A stretch of 64,000 bases of DNA from Brevibacterium renqingii (GTDB lineage: Bacteria > Actinomycetota > Actinomycetes > Actinomycetales > Brevibacteriaceae), in assembly GCF_017808105.1 (NCBI RefSeq), contig NZ_JADBHF010000011.1:81180-145179 (forward strand), read 5' to 3'. Position 1 is the stretch's first letter. Every line of letters begins with the position of its first letter. The notes beneath the pieces are model-generated. The model worked only from the letters and a program-made list of their open reading frames with translations, searched no databases and was not told the origin of the DNA. Below are positions 63,704 to 64,000 of this stretch, in pieces. Both the position numbers and the translations under genes were made by a program.

Positions 63704-64000
63704 TCAGGCCTCGTCCGAGGCGGTGACACGCAGATAGACGGCAGCGGCGAGCGCGGCCTCGATCGTCTCCTGAACTCCGCCGATGGCAACGGTGACGTGC
63801 TCTTCGGAGCGGGCGAGGACATCGAGTTCGGCATCGGGCAGGACCCCTGCCTCGGCGAGCCGTCCGAGCACCAGCGGATCGGCATCGGAGACCCGCAGCA
63901 CCTCGTAGTGTCCGGAAGCCGCCGCGGCCAGCAGGGTGGGCGTGTGGGAGTCCACACGCCCGTCCGGGCCGGGGATCGGGTCACCGTGCGGGTCCGACGT
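63704..64000 (-). CDS. DtxR-family metal-dependent repressor, C-terminal part
   Basis: The frame enters from the right edge and ends at 63704, 98 residues visible. It begins DPHGDPIPGPDGRVDSHTPT, the metal-site motif (CPHGNPIP in DtxR/IdeR), followed by the FeoA/SH3-like domain (YEVLRVSDADPLVLGRLAEA). It may be IdeR/DtxR for iron or MntR for manganese. If iron-dependent, it could bind the iron box at 29387-29405. Start and HTH lie outside the window. Confidence 0.88.
   Translation of the reverse strand, partial: TSDPHGDPIPGPDGRVDSHTPTLLAAAASGHYEVLRVSDADPLVLGRLAEAGVLPDAELDVLARSEEHVTVAIGGVQETIEAALAAAVYLRVTASDEA

Overview
The window is about 64 kb of high-GC DNA (roughly 64-66 % by eye) with dense gene packing and many GTG/TTG starts. 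Several genes have a TANNNT box 6-7 bases before the start codon, as in leaderless actinobacterial transcripts. The gene set (ectABC plus ectD, RamB-type glyoxylate control, GcvT-fused dimethylglycine-type dehydrogenase with EtfBA, SAM-IV and glycine riboswitches, PhoP-type direct repeats, DtxR-type iron box) fits a chromosomal segment of an actinomycete, most likely a Micrococcales member such as Brevibacterium. The genus is an inference from gene content, not a search result. No rRNA, tRNA, CRISPR array or integrase was found.

Layout. 0-5 kb: ectoine synthesis (ectA, ectB, ectC) and ectoine hydroxylase ectD on the minus strand, with a secreted Lys/Tyr-rich protein between ectC and ectD. 5.6-12.3 kb: serine dehydratase sdaA and gcvP-gcvT-gcvH behind a glycine riboswitch. 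12.7-19.2 kb: two SDR enzymes, a DUF1990 protein, an acyl-CoA dehydrogenase, a YtcJ-type amidohydrolase and a small membrane protein. 19.2-25.3 kb: an island-like block bounded by a perfect 29-bp direct repeat. It carries ABC-transporter remnants, an AbiEi/DUF559-type protein and an amide-utilisation cassette (fmdA, fmdB, AmiC-like sensor, MarR regulator) that is itself bracketed by 117-bp direct repeats. 25.3-29.4 kb: a siderophore ABC transporter with an iron box. 29.5-35 kb: inositol-monophosphatase-like enzyme, HTH protein, FAD/Fe-S D-lactate-type dehydrogenase, universal stress protein.

35-40 kb: glyoxylate shunt (aceB, aceA) with a divergent RamB/ScfR-type regulator. 40-44.8 kb: Fes-like siderophore esterase, LhgO-like oxidase, an orphan Mod-type DNA methyltransferase and a MhuD-like heme mono-oxygenase. 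45-55.4 kb: a C1/folate module made of an APC permease, a folate-dependent demethylase-like T-protein homologue, a MetF-like reductase, two IclR regulators, a DMGDH-like FAD/GcvT fusion and EtfBA. 55.5-64 kb: thioesterase, HAD protein, glutamate-racemase-like protein, slipin, DUF308 protein, PiT phosphate transporter with PHO boxes, erm 23S rRNA methylase with leader peptide, an unknown protein under a SAM-IV riboswitch, and the end of a DtxR-family regulator.

How the genes work together. N-methyl and methyl groups released to tetrahydrofolate by the 45-55 kb module would yield methylene-/methyl-THF and glycine-like products that the glycine cleavage system and SdaA could turn into C1 units, ammonia and pyruvate. 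AceA/AceB support growth on two-carbon compounds. Iron genes (FepBDGC-like uptake, Fes, MhuD, DtxR) are scattered but coherent. Many 3' gene ends carry unusually long hairpins, some belonging to dispersed repeat families, and a 10-mer GCCGAGGYGG is far more frequent than base composition predicts.
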